Source of the DNA: Acidobacteriota bacterium
GTDB taxonomy: Bacteria > Acidobacteriota > Terriglobia > Bryobacterales > Bryobacteraceae
Assembly (NCBI GenBank): GCA_026393985.1
Contig: JAPKZB010000056.1
Coordinates: 1 to 64,000 of the forward strand
Length of the DNA: 64,000 bases
Reading direction: 5' to 3'
Part shown: positions 24,248-31,587 of the stretch, piece by piece
Layout: the number at the start of each line of letters is the position of its first letter
How positions within the stretch are numbered: the first letter of the stretch is position 1
Notes under the pieces: generated by a model
Told to the model about the DNA's origin: nothing
Seen by the model: the letters and a program-made list of their open reading frames with translations, nothing else
Database searches by the model: none
Program-made: the position numbers and the translations under genes

Positions 24248-25287
24248 GTGCGCTGCGTTGTCTCAATCTTAACCAGCGCTGACTTCTCCGGTTTGGTGAT
24301 GGCCTTCTGGGCGAGGGTTTGTGGTGCGCGCCAGAAATCGATCAGGGACGTCATGTGGACGCAGGAGACGGTGCAGTAAGGCGCGCAGGCTTTCTCGGTA
24401 AGAAACTCGCGGCGGATATCGTCTTTGGTGTAGCCGAGCAGAGGCACGCCAGGGAAGCCGCGCTGCTGGGAGCAGTAGTGCACTAGACCGTCTTCGCAGA
24501 TGTACATGTAGCGGGCGCCGGCGCGGCAGCGCCACTGGCTGGGCTGGCCGAGGGCGATGCGGTCCTGGAACCTGGCGAAACGAGCGAAACTCCGCTTGGC
24601 GAGAACCTTGAACTCCCGATAGACCGACATTTCGGTGTCGCCGAGGGGCTTAAGCTGCCCCTGGCCGTCATGGATGATGCCGACGGTAGCGCTGAAGCCG
24701 AGTTCGAGAGCGCGGCGGCCGATGGTGACCGCGTCGGCGGGGAACTTGACGCCGCCGCCGAGCACCGAATTGATATTGACATGGAACAGGGCGTGCTCGC
24801 GGAGGAGTTGGAGTTTTTTATCGAGGACTTTGAGGCTCTTTTTGGAGACCTCGTCGGGCATCACGTTATCGATGCTGATCTGGAGGTGATCGAGGCCGGC
24901 CTGGTTGAGTCGCTCGATACGGGCGGCGGTCAGGTTGTAGCCGTTGGTGATCATGCCGGCGATGATGCCGTGGTGGTGAATGCGGTTGATGAGCAGATCG
25001 AGATCGGGGTGGAGGAGAGGCTCTCCGCCACTGATCATGATCAGCGTCGTGCCGAGTTTGGCAAGATGATCGATGCGATCGAGCATCACGTTGACGTCAA
25101 CGGGCTTCGATACATCGTCGTACTCGTTGCAGTAGGTACAGGAGAGGTTACAGCGGCGCATGGGGATGATATGCGCCTGCACGATGTGATCCGTGGACCA
25201 GAGGCCTTGGCCGATCATGCGCAACTCTCGCAGGCGTCGGCGGAAGGCCTTGACCGTGCGGCGGATGCGAAACCCTGTGCTGGACAT
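24244..25287 (-). CDS. Radical SAM protein with SPASM-like C-terminus
   Basis: A 347-aa enzyme from the ATG at 25287. The 4Fe-4S site is CNLSCTYC, followed by MISGGEPLL (GGE motif for SAM amine) and MITNGYNL. The C-terminal third has additional cysteines (WRCRAGARYMYIC, HYCSQQ, CAPYCTVSC) typical of SPASM or twitch domains with auxiliary clusters. Such proteins modify peptides or act in heme, cofactor or polysaccharide pathways; the substrate is unknown. An alternative start 15 codons upstream exists, but the chosen ATG lies in the loop of a perfect 16-bp inverted repeat (25267-25323), which suggests control of translation. Confidence 0.85.
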   Translation of the reverse strand: MSSTGFRIRRTVKAFRRRLRELRMIGQGLWSTDHIVQAHIIPMRRCNLSCTYCNEYDDVSKPVDVNVMLDRIDHLAKLGTTLIMISGGEPLLHPDLDLLINRIHHHGIIAGMITNGYNLTAARIERLNQAGLDHLQISIDNVMPDEVSKKSLKVLDKKLQLLREHALFHVNINSVLGGGVKFPADAVTIGRRALELGFSATVGIIHDGQGQLKPLGDTEMSVYREFKVLAKRSFARFARFQDRIALGQPSQWRCRAGARYMYICEDGLVHYCSQQRGFPGVPLLGYTKDDIRREFLTEKACAPYCTVSCVHMTSLIDFWRAPQTLAQKAITKPEKSALVKIETTQRT

Positions 25288-25323
25288 AGAAACGTGAGCT
25301 TTTATTACAGCACAGGGTTTCGC
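25267..25323 (-). promoter_or_regulatory. Perfect 16-bp inverted repeat enclosing the radical SAM start codon
   Basis: On the + strand, GCGAAACCCTGTGCTG (25267-25282) and CAGCACAGGGTTTCGC (25308-25323) are exact reverse complements separated by 25 bp. In the transcript they would form a very stable stem whose loop holds the ATG at 25287. The right arm also carries the start of a TGTAAT -10-like sequence on the minus strand. Either a translational switch, a protein-binding operator, or a mobile miniature-repeat scar. Confidence 0.75.
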
Positions 25324-25378
25324 CTTACGCACTGCGGTGGAGGGCGAATTCCGAAAAAGGATCCCTGAACTGCGAAAG

Positions 25379-26170
25379 TCAGGGTTTGGGCGGTTTCGGC
25401 GCCGGGGGCGTGTTCGAGGGAGGCGTCTCGACCGCGTCGCCGAAGGTGATGGTGGTGGTCGACCGGAACTGCTTGTAGTCCTCGTATTTGACCTGCATTT
25501 TGAGGCCGACGGGGCCGCTATCGAACTGGAGGGTATCGTCGGCTTTGGTCAGGACGGGGAACCAGAATTTACCGTCGATCTGTTCGCGCCAGGTTTCGAA
25601 TTTGGGGAAGCGCTGGTCGTTACCTTTTTTGAGCAGGCCGGTGGCGCGACCGTAGGATTTGACGATTTGGAGGTCGAGGTCGTCAACCCAGACCTGGCCC
25701 TGGAAGTAGCGCTGGCCGGGTTCGAGTTTTTTGGGTTTGACGGCGAAGACGTAGCAGTCGATCTCATCGAGTTTTTCTTTGCCGATGTAGTCGACCTGGT
25801 ATTTGGGGAGTTCGCTGGTGGTAAGAACGAAGGGCTGGACGCTGCGAAGGTCCTGTTCGTCTTCCGGGGAGAGGGAGACGAGTACGAGGGAGGGGGAGGG
25901 GGCACGGACGATGCGTTCGGTGCGTTTTCCTTCGGGCGAGAAGATGATGTCGGAGACGAGGTCGAAGCGACCGCGGGCCTGGCCGCCGGCTTCGAACTCC
26001 TGGATGCGGATGGTTTGGCGGTAGGTGTAGAGTTCGCGGGCCTTCGAGAATTCAGCCTCTTTGGCGGCGAATTTCTGGATGATGCCGGCGATTTCGTCGC
26101 GGGTCGGTTCGGTTTTGCTGGCGGCCAGGGGCAGGCTGGCGGCCAGGAGTATCAGGGCTGTCTTGCGCAT
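25379..26170 (-). CDS. Outer-membrane lipoprotein-sorting-type (LolA-like) secreted protein
   Basis: A 263-aa protein with a signal peptide (RKTALILLAASLPLAAS) and a LolA/LolB-like half-barrel pattern: a helical N-terminus (EIAGIIQKFAAKEAEFSKARELYTYRQTI), repeated beta-strands with lipid-facing residues, and YFQGQVWVDDLDLQIVKSYG, seen in acidobacterial proteins annotated as outer-membrane lipoprotein-sorting proteins. The C-terminus is proline-rich (TPPSNTPPAPKPPKP). Periplasmic, probably binding a hydrophobic ligand or lipoprotein. A GGAG ribosome-binding site lies close before the ATG, unlike many neighbours. Confidence 0.75.
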   Translation of the reverse strand: MRKTALILLAASLPLAASKTEPTRDEIAGIIQKFAAKEAEFSKARELYTYRQTIRIQEFEAGGQARGRFDLVSDIIFSPEGKRTERIVRAPSPSLVLVSLSPEDEQDLRSVQPFVLTTSELPKYQVDYIGKEKLDEIDCYVFAVKPKKLEPGQRYFQGQVWVDDLDLQIVKSYGRATGLLKKGNDQRFPKFETWREQIDGKFWFPVLTKADDTLQFDSGPVGLKMQVKYEDYKQFRSTTTITFGDAVETPPSNTPPAPKPPKP

Positions 26171-26210
26171 ACGCTCTCCGTTAGTTCGGACGGCGGCCAG
26201 GGCAGCTTCG

Positions 26211-27353
26211 TTACGACAGAATCCCCTTGGCGATGGTGATCCGCTGCATGTTGCTGGTGCCTTCGTAGATCCGACCGATCTTTACATCACGATAATACTT
26301 TTCGACGGGGGAGTCTTTGGTGAAGCCGATGCCGCCGAAGATTTCGATGGCCTGGGAGGCGATCTCTTCGGCGACGGTGGAGGCGTAGAGTTTGGCCATG
26401 GCGGCTTCGGTGACGAAGCTTTTGCCGGCTTCGCGAAGGCGGGCGGCGTTATAGACCATCAGGCGGGCGCCTTCGAGCTTGGTGGCCATTTCGGCGAGCT
26501 GGAACTGGACGCCCTGGAATTCGGCGATCGGCTTGCCGAACTGTCGGCGCTGCTTGGAGTAGACGAGGGCATGCTGGTAGGCGCCGCGCGCGAGGCCGAC
26601 GAGCTGGCCGCCAATGGCGATGCGGCCTTCGTTGAGGGTTTCAATGGCGATTTTGTAGCCCTTGCCGGGCTGGCCGAGGACGGCAGAGCGGTGGACGCGG
26701 ACGCCGTTGAGGGCGACTTCGGCGGTAGAGGAGGCGCGGATGCCGAGTTTATCCTCTTTCTTGCCGATGTGGAGGCCGTCGCTTTCGCGGGGGACGAGGA
26801 AGCAGGTGATGCCACGGTAGCCTTCGGCGGGGTTGAGGGTGCCAAAGACGAGGAACAGGCCGGCTTCGTGGGCGCTGCTGATCCAGAGCTTGCGGCCGTC
26901 GAGGATGTAGCTGTCGCCGTCAGGGCGGGCGGTGGTGGCGAGGGCGAAGGCATCGGAGCCGGAGCCGGATTCCGAGAGCGCGTAGGCCCCGACAAGCGAT
27001 TGGTTGAGCTTGGGCAGCCACGCGGCCTGCTGCTGGTCGACGCCATAGCGGAGTAGCGCGTTGATGACGAGGGTGTTCTGCACGTCGACGATGACGGCGA
27101 CGGCGGGATCGACGGCGGCGATCTCTTCCACGCAGAGGACGGAGTGGAAAAACGTGCCGCCGGCGCCACCGTAGAGTTCCGGCACTTCCACGCTCATCAG
27201 GCCGAGCTCGAACAGACCCTTGAGAACCAGGGGGTCGAGGGTGGCGCTTTCGTCCATGGCGCGCACGCGGGGGGCGATCTGCTCGCGCGCGAAGCGGCGC
27301 ACGGAGGCCTGGAGCATGGCTTCTTCGTCGTTGAGAACAGTGAGAGGCGCCAT
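26211..27353 (-). CDS. Acyl-CoA dehydrogenase
   Basis: FAD-dependent acyl-CoA dehydrogenase, 380 aa, from the ATG at 27353 (GAAGGC upstream). Motifs: GAYALSESGSGSDAFAL (FAD/substrate loop), KLWISSAHEAGLFLVF, RRQFGKPIAEFQGVQFQLAEMA (arginine fingerprint), and IEIFGGIGFTKDSPVEKYYRD, where the Glu-Lys-Tyr-Arg-Asp segment of short/medium-chain enzymes is present but the usual catalytic Glu position reads YEGTSNMQ, as in SCAD/GCDH-like proteins. It oxidises acyl-CoA to enoyl-CoA, feeding electrons to ETF. It starts 8 bp after the Wzt-like gene, though a functional link is not obvious. Confidence 0.94.
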   Translation of the reverse strand: MAPLTVLNDEEAMLQASVRRFAREQIAPRVRAMDESATLDPLVLKGLFELGLMSVEVPELYGGAGGTFFHSVLCVEEIAAVDPAVAVIVDVQNTLVINALLRYGVDQQQAAWLPKLNQSLVGAYALSESGSGSDAFALATTARPDGDSYILDGRKLWISSAHEAGLFLVFGTLNPAEGYRGITCFLVPRESDGLHIGKKEDKLGIRASSTAEVALNGVRVHRSAVLGQPGKGYKIAIETLNEGRIAIGGQLVGLARGAYQHALVYSKQRRQFGKPIAEFQGVQFQLAEMATKLEGARLMVYNAARLREAGKSFVTEAAMAKLYASTVAEEIASQAIEIFGGIGFTKDSPVEKYYRDVKIGRIYEGTSNMQRITIAKGILS

Positions 27354-27361
27354 GCCTTCGT

Positions 27362-28096
27362 CTAGGCCGACCGGCTGAGGCGCCCTTCGTAGGCGGCGCC
27401 GACCTCCGCGATGGGGCCGTCCATGACGAGTTGGCCATGGTCGAGCCACAGGGCGCGATCGCAGAGTTCGCGCAAGGTGGGGGAGAAATGGGAGACGCAG
27501 AGGATGGTCCTGCCCTGGTTGCGGATCTCGAAAATCTTCTCGGTGCACTTGGCCTGAAACTTCTGGTCGCCGACGGCGAGGACTTCGTCGATGATCAGAA
27601 TCTGGGGGTCCAGATTGACGGCGACGGAGAAGGCGAGGCGGAGCATCATGCCGCTCGAGTAGGTGCGAAGGGGCTCTTTGATGAAGTCGTCGAGTTCGGA
27701 GAACTCCACAATCGAGTCATAGAGATCGTGAGCTTGGCGGCGGGAGAAGCCAAGGAGCGAGGCGTTGAGGAGGATGTTTTCGCGGCCGGTAAGGTCCGGG
27801 TGGAAGCCGGAGCCGAGATCGAGCAGGGCAGCGGCTCGGCCGTTGACGGTGACGGTTCCAGACGAGGGCGGCGCGAGTCCCGTAACGAGACTGAGCAGCG
27901 TACTCTTGCCGGCGCCGTTGGCGCCGATGACGGCCACGGATTCGCCGTCGGCTACTGAAAAGCTGACATCCTTCAGCGCGAAAAAGAGTTGGGGGTCGGT
28001 CTTGCCCAGAACCTCTTCGAGATAGTGACGAAGAAGTCTCTGGCCTCCCGAACGATGGAAGGTTTTCGTGACGTTCTGCAGCTCAATTACTTTCAT
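27362..28096 (-). CDS. ABC transporter ATPase, Wzt/TagH-type polysaccharide exporter
   Basis: A 244-aa nucleotide-binding subunit. Walker A GANGAGKST, the ABC signature variant YSSGMMLRLAF, Walker B ILIIDEVLAVGD and switch His in LCVSHFS are all present. The long N-terminal extension before the Walker A (RLLRHYLEEVLGKTDPQLFFALKDVSF) and FHPDLTGRENILLNASLLGFSR are typical of O-antigen and teichoic-acid exporters. It lacks the C-terminal carbohydrate-binding domain found in some Wzt proteins. It follows the permease gene with no gap and acts with it at the inner membrane. Confidence 0.93.
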   Translation of the reverse strand: MKVIELQNVTKTFHRSGGQRLLRHYLEEVLGKTDPQLFFALKDVSFSVADGESVAVIGANGAGKSTLLSLVTGLAPPSSGTVTVNGRAAALLDLGSGFHPDLTGRENILLNASLLGFSRRQAHDLYDSIVEFSELDDFIKEPLRTYSSGMMLRLAFSVAVNLDPQILIIDEVLAVGDQKFQAKCTEKIFEIRNQGRTILCVSHFSPTLRELCDRALWLDHGQLVMDGPIAEVGAAYEGRLSRSA

Positions 28097-28861
28097 CTAT
28101 AAATAATCAAAGAAGTGACGTTTCATGCGGTGGAAAACATACAGCCCGAGAGCAAAGACCAGGGTGGAACTGAACGCCAATTTCAGCAGCAGCGTCGCGG
28201 TGGGCGAAGCGCCGTCGATCAGAATGGTGCGGAGAGCGAGAATCAGGGCAGCCAAGGGATTGAACTGGTAGATATTGGCGTAGGTCTGCGGGACGGAGTG
28301 GATGGCATAGAAAACCGGCACCATCCAGAACAGCAGCGTGCAGGCCGATTCAACGACGTAACGGACGTCGCGGATGTAGACGTCGAGGGCTGAGGTCATG
28401 AGGGTGATTCCGCAGACGAAGAGGATTTCGAGCCCCCAGACCACGGGCAGCCAGAGCCAGTGCCAGTTGATGCCGCGGCCGAAGATGATCACCATCGTCA
28501 GCAGCAGACCGATCTGGATGCCCAGGTGCACACAGGAGGACAGGACCGTGGCGATGGGCACGATTTCGCGCGGCACGGGGACGCGTTTAATGAGGCCGGC
28601 GTTGTTGGCCACCGAGATGGTGCCGTTCTGCCAGGCGACCGTAAAAAAATTAAACGGAACGAGGCCGCAGAGGACGAAAATCGGAAAATTCTCTATCTGA
28701 TTGTTGGGAAATACGGCCGTAAAGACAAACGTCAGGGCCGACATCATCACCAGTGGATTCAGAAGAGACCAGAAGACACCGAGAGACATATTGCGGTACC
28801 GGATCTTGAAGTCTTTCACAACCAGATTCTGCAATAAGAAGAGGTAATCGCCTTTCCACAT
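28097..28861 (-). CDS. ABC-2-type polysaccharide export permease (Wzm-type)
   Basis: A 254-aa membrane subunit with the ABC-2 family layout: cytoplasmic start (LVVKDFKIRYRNMSLGVFWSLLNPLVMM), six helices, and a short C-terminal cytoplasmic tail (YVFHRMKRHFFDYL). KIRYR..LGVFWSLLNPL is the classical N-terminal motif of Wzm/TagG/KpsM permeases. It forms the channel for the ATPase encoded directly downstream. No O-antigen glycosyltransferases adjoin the pair, so the exported glycan is unclear; the polysaccharide genes at 19-24 kb are on the other strand. Fewer G/C bases than most neighbours. Confidence 0.92.
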   Translation of the reverse strand: MWKGDYLFLLQNLVVKDFKIRYRNMSLGVFWSLLNPLVMMSALTFVFTAVFPNNQIENFPIFVLCGLVPFNFFTVAWQNGTISVANNAGLIKRVPVPREIVPIATVLSSCVHLGIQIGLLLTMVIIFGRGINWHWLWLPVVWGLEILFVCGITLMTSALDVYIRDVRYVVESACTLLFWMVPVFYAIHSVPQTYANIYQFNPLAALILALRTILIDGASPTATLLLKLAFSSTLVFALGLYVFHRMKRHFFDYL

Positions 28862-28885
28862 GGTTGCTATTTTTGCCGCCGCAGC

Positions 28886-29269
28886 CTAGACAGGATCAAA
28901 CTTGACGATACCACACCATCGGAACACGTTAAACCCAAGCAGGCCGAGGCCGATGGCCACCCAGGCGCGTCGGGGGATGTCGGCGAGTGCAAAGGGGGAT
29001 GCCGGGCGGAGTAGGCCCCGAGCCAGCCAGAAGAGGAGGACGGCCATAACGAGGGGGGAGAGCGGGTGGTAGGCCATCGCCTTTTGCCACTGGCCGTGGC
29101 CGAGGGAGGCCATGGCGCGGGTCATACCGCAGAGCGGGCAGACCAGGCCCGTGAGGGAGCGGAAGGGGCAGAACAAGAGACGGGGACCGTCTTCCGGGGG
29201 ATAGATTGCGCAGAAGGCGAGCGCGCCGGCGGGCAGGGCGAGGGCGGCGATGCGGTCGCGCCAGGTCAT
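28886..29269 (-). CDS. DUF2752 membrane protein
   Basis: A 127-aa protein with three membrane helices and the DUF2752 hallmark CPFRSLTGLVCPLCGMTRA, in which two Cys pairs and the TGxxCPxCGxTRA core are conserved. The ATG at 29269 overlaps the stop of the upstream zinc-ribbon gene by one base (TAATG). Family function is unknown; the cysteines suggest metal or redox chemistry near the membrane. The C-terminus (VFRWCGIVKFDPV) has another Cys. Confidence 0.85.
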   Translation of the reverse strand: MTWRDRIAALALPAGALAFCAIYPPEDGPRLLFCPFRSLTGLVCPLCGMTRAMASLGHGQWQKAMAYHPLSPLVMAVLLFWLARGLLRPASPFALADIPRRAWVAIGLGLLGFNVFRWCGIVKFDPV

Positions 29270-29985
29270 TATGCCTGGGCGCGAGCCTGGTCGATGGTCC
29301 TTTGCTCGAAGCCGAAGACTTCGTCGTAGGCCGCCACGGTGGCCGCGTGCATGACCGGCACGGCGACCAGCAGGCCGACGAAACAGGCCAAAAACCCGAC
29401 GAAGACGACCACCATCTGCAGCAGGAGGAACACCAGGTAGCCACCCCAATCCTTCTTCGCCGCTTCGAGGCTGGTCTCCATGGCGGGCCAGAAGTCCATG
29501 CCCTTGTCAAAGATCAGCAGGAAGGGGAACTGCAGGGCGGCCAAGACGAAGAGGCCGGGGATGAGGCAGAGCAGGAAGCCGACGCTCGAGAAGATCCAAA
29601 CCAGGATCCCCGCCACGATGGCGGGGACCGCGTAGTTGAAGCCCTTGAAGAGATCACCGACCTCCGTGCGCCCGGCATAGGCGCGACGCATGATGGCGTA
29701 TTGGAGGCCGACGGTCATGGGGCCCTGCAGAATCAGGGGCAAGGCACCGCTCACCAGGGAGAAAAGAACGGTGTGGAGAGCGAACATGGGCAGATCGCTC
29801 TTGACGACGTCCCAGCCTTGTCCGATCCACTTGGCGCCATCGGCCTTTGCGCAGCGGATGGCTGGCCGGGGCACGAGGGCGCCCGGGTTGGCGTACTGCG
29901 ACGCGCCGGGAGTCTGGGGCGAGCCGCATGCGGCGCAGAAGGGAGCTCCAACCACTACCTGAGAACCGCATCGGGAACAGAACAT
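29269..29985 (-). CDS. Zinc-ribbon protein with DUF975-like membrane domain
   Basis: A 238-aa protein starting with a double-Cys zinc ribbon (CSRCGSQVVVGAPFCAACG), a linker, and then about five helices. The membrane part (GPMTVGLQYAIMRRAYAGRTEVGDLFKGFN and IPGLFVLAALQFPFLLIFDKGMDFWPAMETSL) resembles DUF975-type and related proteins that pair with membrane insertion or homeostasis functions. It is translationally coupled to the DUF2752 gene. It is the fourth zinc-ribbon membrane protein in this window. Divergent from the amidase operon, with only about 27 bp between starts. Confidence 0.8.
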   Translation of the reverse strand: MFCSRCGSQVVVGAPFCAACGSPQTPGASQYANPGALVPRPAIRCAKADGAKWIGQGWDVVKSDLPMFALHTVLFSLVSGALPLILQGPMTVGLQYAIMRRAYAGRTEVGDLFKGFNYAVPAIVAGILVWIFSSVGFLLCLIPGLFVLAALQFPFLLIFDKGMDFWPAMETSLEAAKKDWGGYLVFLLLQMVVVFVGFLACFVGLLVAVPVMHAATVAAYDEVFGFEQRTIDQARAQA

Positions 29986-30012
29986 GATTATTGAGTGTCG
30001 TTATATCCTAAA

Positions 30013-30204
30013 ATGGCAGTAATGCACAACTGGGAGCTGATAGCGCGAGCCCGCGGAATTGATGTTTCCGCCGAAGAGATGGACCGGCTGACCGGGGTGC
30101 TCGACGCGCTCGAGGCGGCTTGGGCGCCGCTGCGCGAACTGGCGCCGCACGAAACGGAGCCGGCTATCGCCTACCGTCTTTGCCGGCCGGAGCGGGAAGC
30201 GTGA
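30013..30204 (+). CDS. Small GatC/AtzG-like subunit upstream of amidase
   Basis: A 63-aa acidic helical protein (ATG 30013; an in-frame GTG at 29995 is less likely). The segment DRLTGVLDALEAAWAPLRELAPHETEPAIAYRL resembles the short subunits (GatC, AtzG) that clamp amidase-signature enzymes. It overlaps the amidase gene by 4 bp (GTGA), so a two-subunit complex is expected. A TATATC box lies 5 nt before the ATG and there is no Shine-Dalgarno. Full tRNA-dependent transamidation would also need GatB, which is not in the window. Confidence 0.65.
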   Translation: MAVMHNWELIARARGIDVSAEEMDRLTGVLDALEAAWAPLRELAPHETEPAIAYRLCRPEREA

Positions 30205-31586
30205 CGATTCTCGAAGCCGCGGCCCAGCTGCGGGCGAAGCAGACCACGGCGCGACGCCTGACCGAGGCGTGCCTGGCCCGGATCGCGGAGTTTGATCCGC
30301 GGGTGAACTCCTTTATCACCGTGACCGGCGAGCAGGCGCTGGCGCAGGCCGACGCGGCCGACCGGGAGCTGGCCACCGGGCGGGACCGGGGGCCGCTGCA
30401 CGGCATTCCCGTTGCACTGAAGGACGTTTACACAACAGCGGGCATTCGCACCACGGCCGGATCGCTCTTGTTTCGGGACTATGTACCGGAGACCGACAGC
30501 GCGGTGACCGAAAAGCTGGCGGCGGCGGGCGCGGTGATGGTGGGCAAGACCAATCTGCACGAGCTGGCATACGGGGTGACCTCATCGAACCCGCACTTCG
30601 GACCGGTACGGAATCCATGGGATTTGCACTGCGTGCCGGGCGGGTCGTCGGGTGGTTCGGCGGCGGCGGTGGCGGCGCGGATGTGTTTCATGGCCACGGG
30701 GAGCGATACGGGGGCCTCGATCCGGGTGCCAGCGGCGTTCTGCAATGCGGTGGGCTTGAAGCCGACCTACGGGCGGGTGAGCCGCCGGGGTATTCTGCCG
30801 CTCGATTTTTCGCTTGACCACATGGGGCCGATCACGTTGACGGTGCGGGACGCGGCGGCGTGTCTGCAGGCCATGGCGGGAGAGGATCCGCTCGACGACA
30901 CCTCGAGCCCGGAGCCGGTGGAGGACTATATGCCGCCGGCGCAGGTATCGCTGGCCGGGGTGCGGGTGGGGGTGCCGGAGAACTTCTACTTTGACGGCAT
31001 CGACCCGGCGGCGCAGACGACGACGCGGCAGATGGTGCAGTTGGCGGCCGGGCTGGGTGCGCAGGTGGAGGTGATCCGGGTGCCGGACATCATGGCGCTG
31101 AACACGACGGCACGGGTGATTCTGCTGAGCGAGGCATCGGCGGTGATGGAGCGGTTCCGGCACCGGCGGGCGGAGATTGGCGACGACGTGCAGGCGATGT
31201 TCGACCAGGGACGCTTTCTGGCGGCGACGGACTACATCAACGCGCAGCGGGCGCGGCGGGTGTTCCGCGACGAGTTCCTCGAGATTTTCGAGCGGGTGGA
31301 CGTGCTGTTCACGCCGATGAGTCCGACGGCGGCGCAGCCGATTGGGCAGAAGACGGTGCGGATCGGCGGCGTGGACGAGGACTTCCGGCTGGCGGCGACG
31401 CGATTTGCGCGGGCGATCAACCTGCTCGGCTTCCCTGCCCTGTCGCTGCCGTGCGGGTTTGACGCGCGCCGGATGCCGCTAGGGCTGCAGATTATCGCGG
31501 GGCCGTTTGAAGAGAAGCGGCTGCTGGCGGTGGCGGCGGCGCTTGAAGACGAGACGCAATTTTATAAGCAGGAGCCGCCTCTGTAA
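30201..31586 (+). CDS. Amidase-signature enzyme (GatA-like)
   Basis: A 461-aa amidase from the GTG at 30201. The Ser-cisSer-Lys triad is complete: Lys74 in ALKD, Ser149 in PGGSSGGSAAA, and nucleophile Ser173 in GSDTGASIRVPAA. The C-terminal region (FPALSLPCGFDARRMPLGLQIIAGPFEE) is typical of the family. It could be the GatA subunit of Asp/Glu-tRNA amidotransferase or a stand-alone amidase; the tiny partner upstream fits either the GatC or the AtzG/AtzE pattern. Cytoplasmic. Confidence 0.88.
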   Translation: MTILEAAAQLRAKQTTARRLTEACLARIAEFDPRVNSFITVTGEQALAQADAADRELATGRDRGPLHGIPVALKDVYTTAGIRTTAGSLLFRDYVPETDSAVTEKLAAAGAVMVGKTNLHELAYGVTSSNPHFGPVRNPWDLHCVPGGSSGGSAAAVAARMCFMATGSDTGASIRVPAAFCNAVGLKPTYGRVSRRGILPLDFSLDHMGPITLTVRDAAACLQAMAGEDPLDDTSSPEPVEDYMPPAQVSLAGVRVGVPENFYFDGIDPAAQTTTRQMVQLAAGLGAQVEVIRVPDIMALNTTARVILLSEASAVMERFRHRRAEIGDDVQAMFDQGRFLAATDYINAQRARRVFRDEFLEIFERVDVLFTPMSPTAAQPIGQKTVRIGGVDEDFRLAATRFARAINLLGFPALSLPCGFDARRMPLGLQIIAGPFEEKRLLAVAAALEDETQFYKQEPPL

Positions 31587-31587
31587 C

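Noticed and set aside
30013-31586. Full GatCAB operon
   Set aside because: Only GatC-like and GatA-like genes are present; GatB is absent and a pseudogene follows, so an amidase with a small clamp subunit is equally likely.
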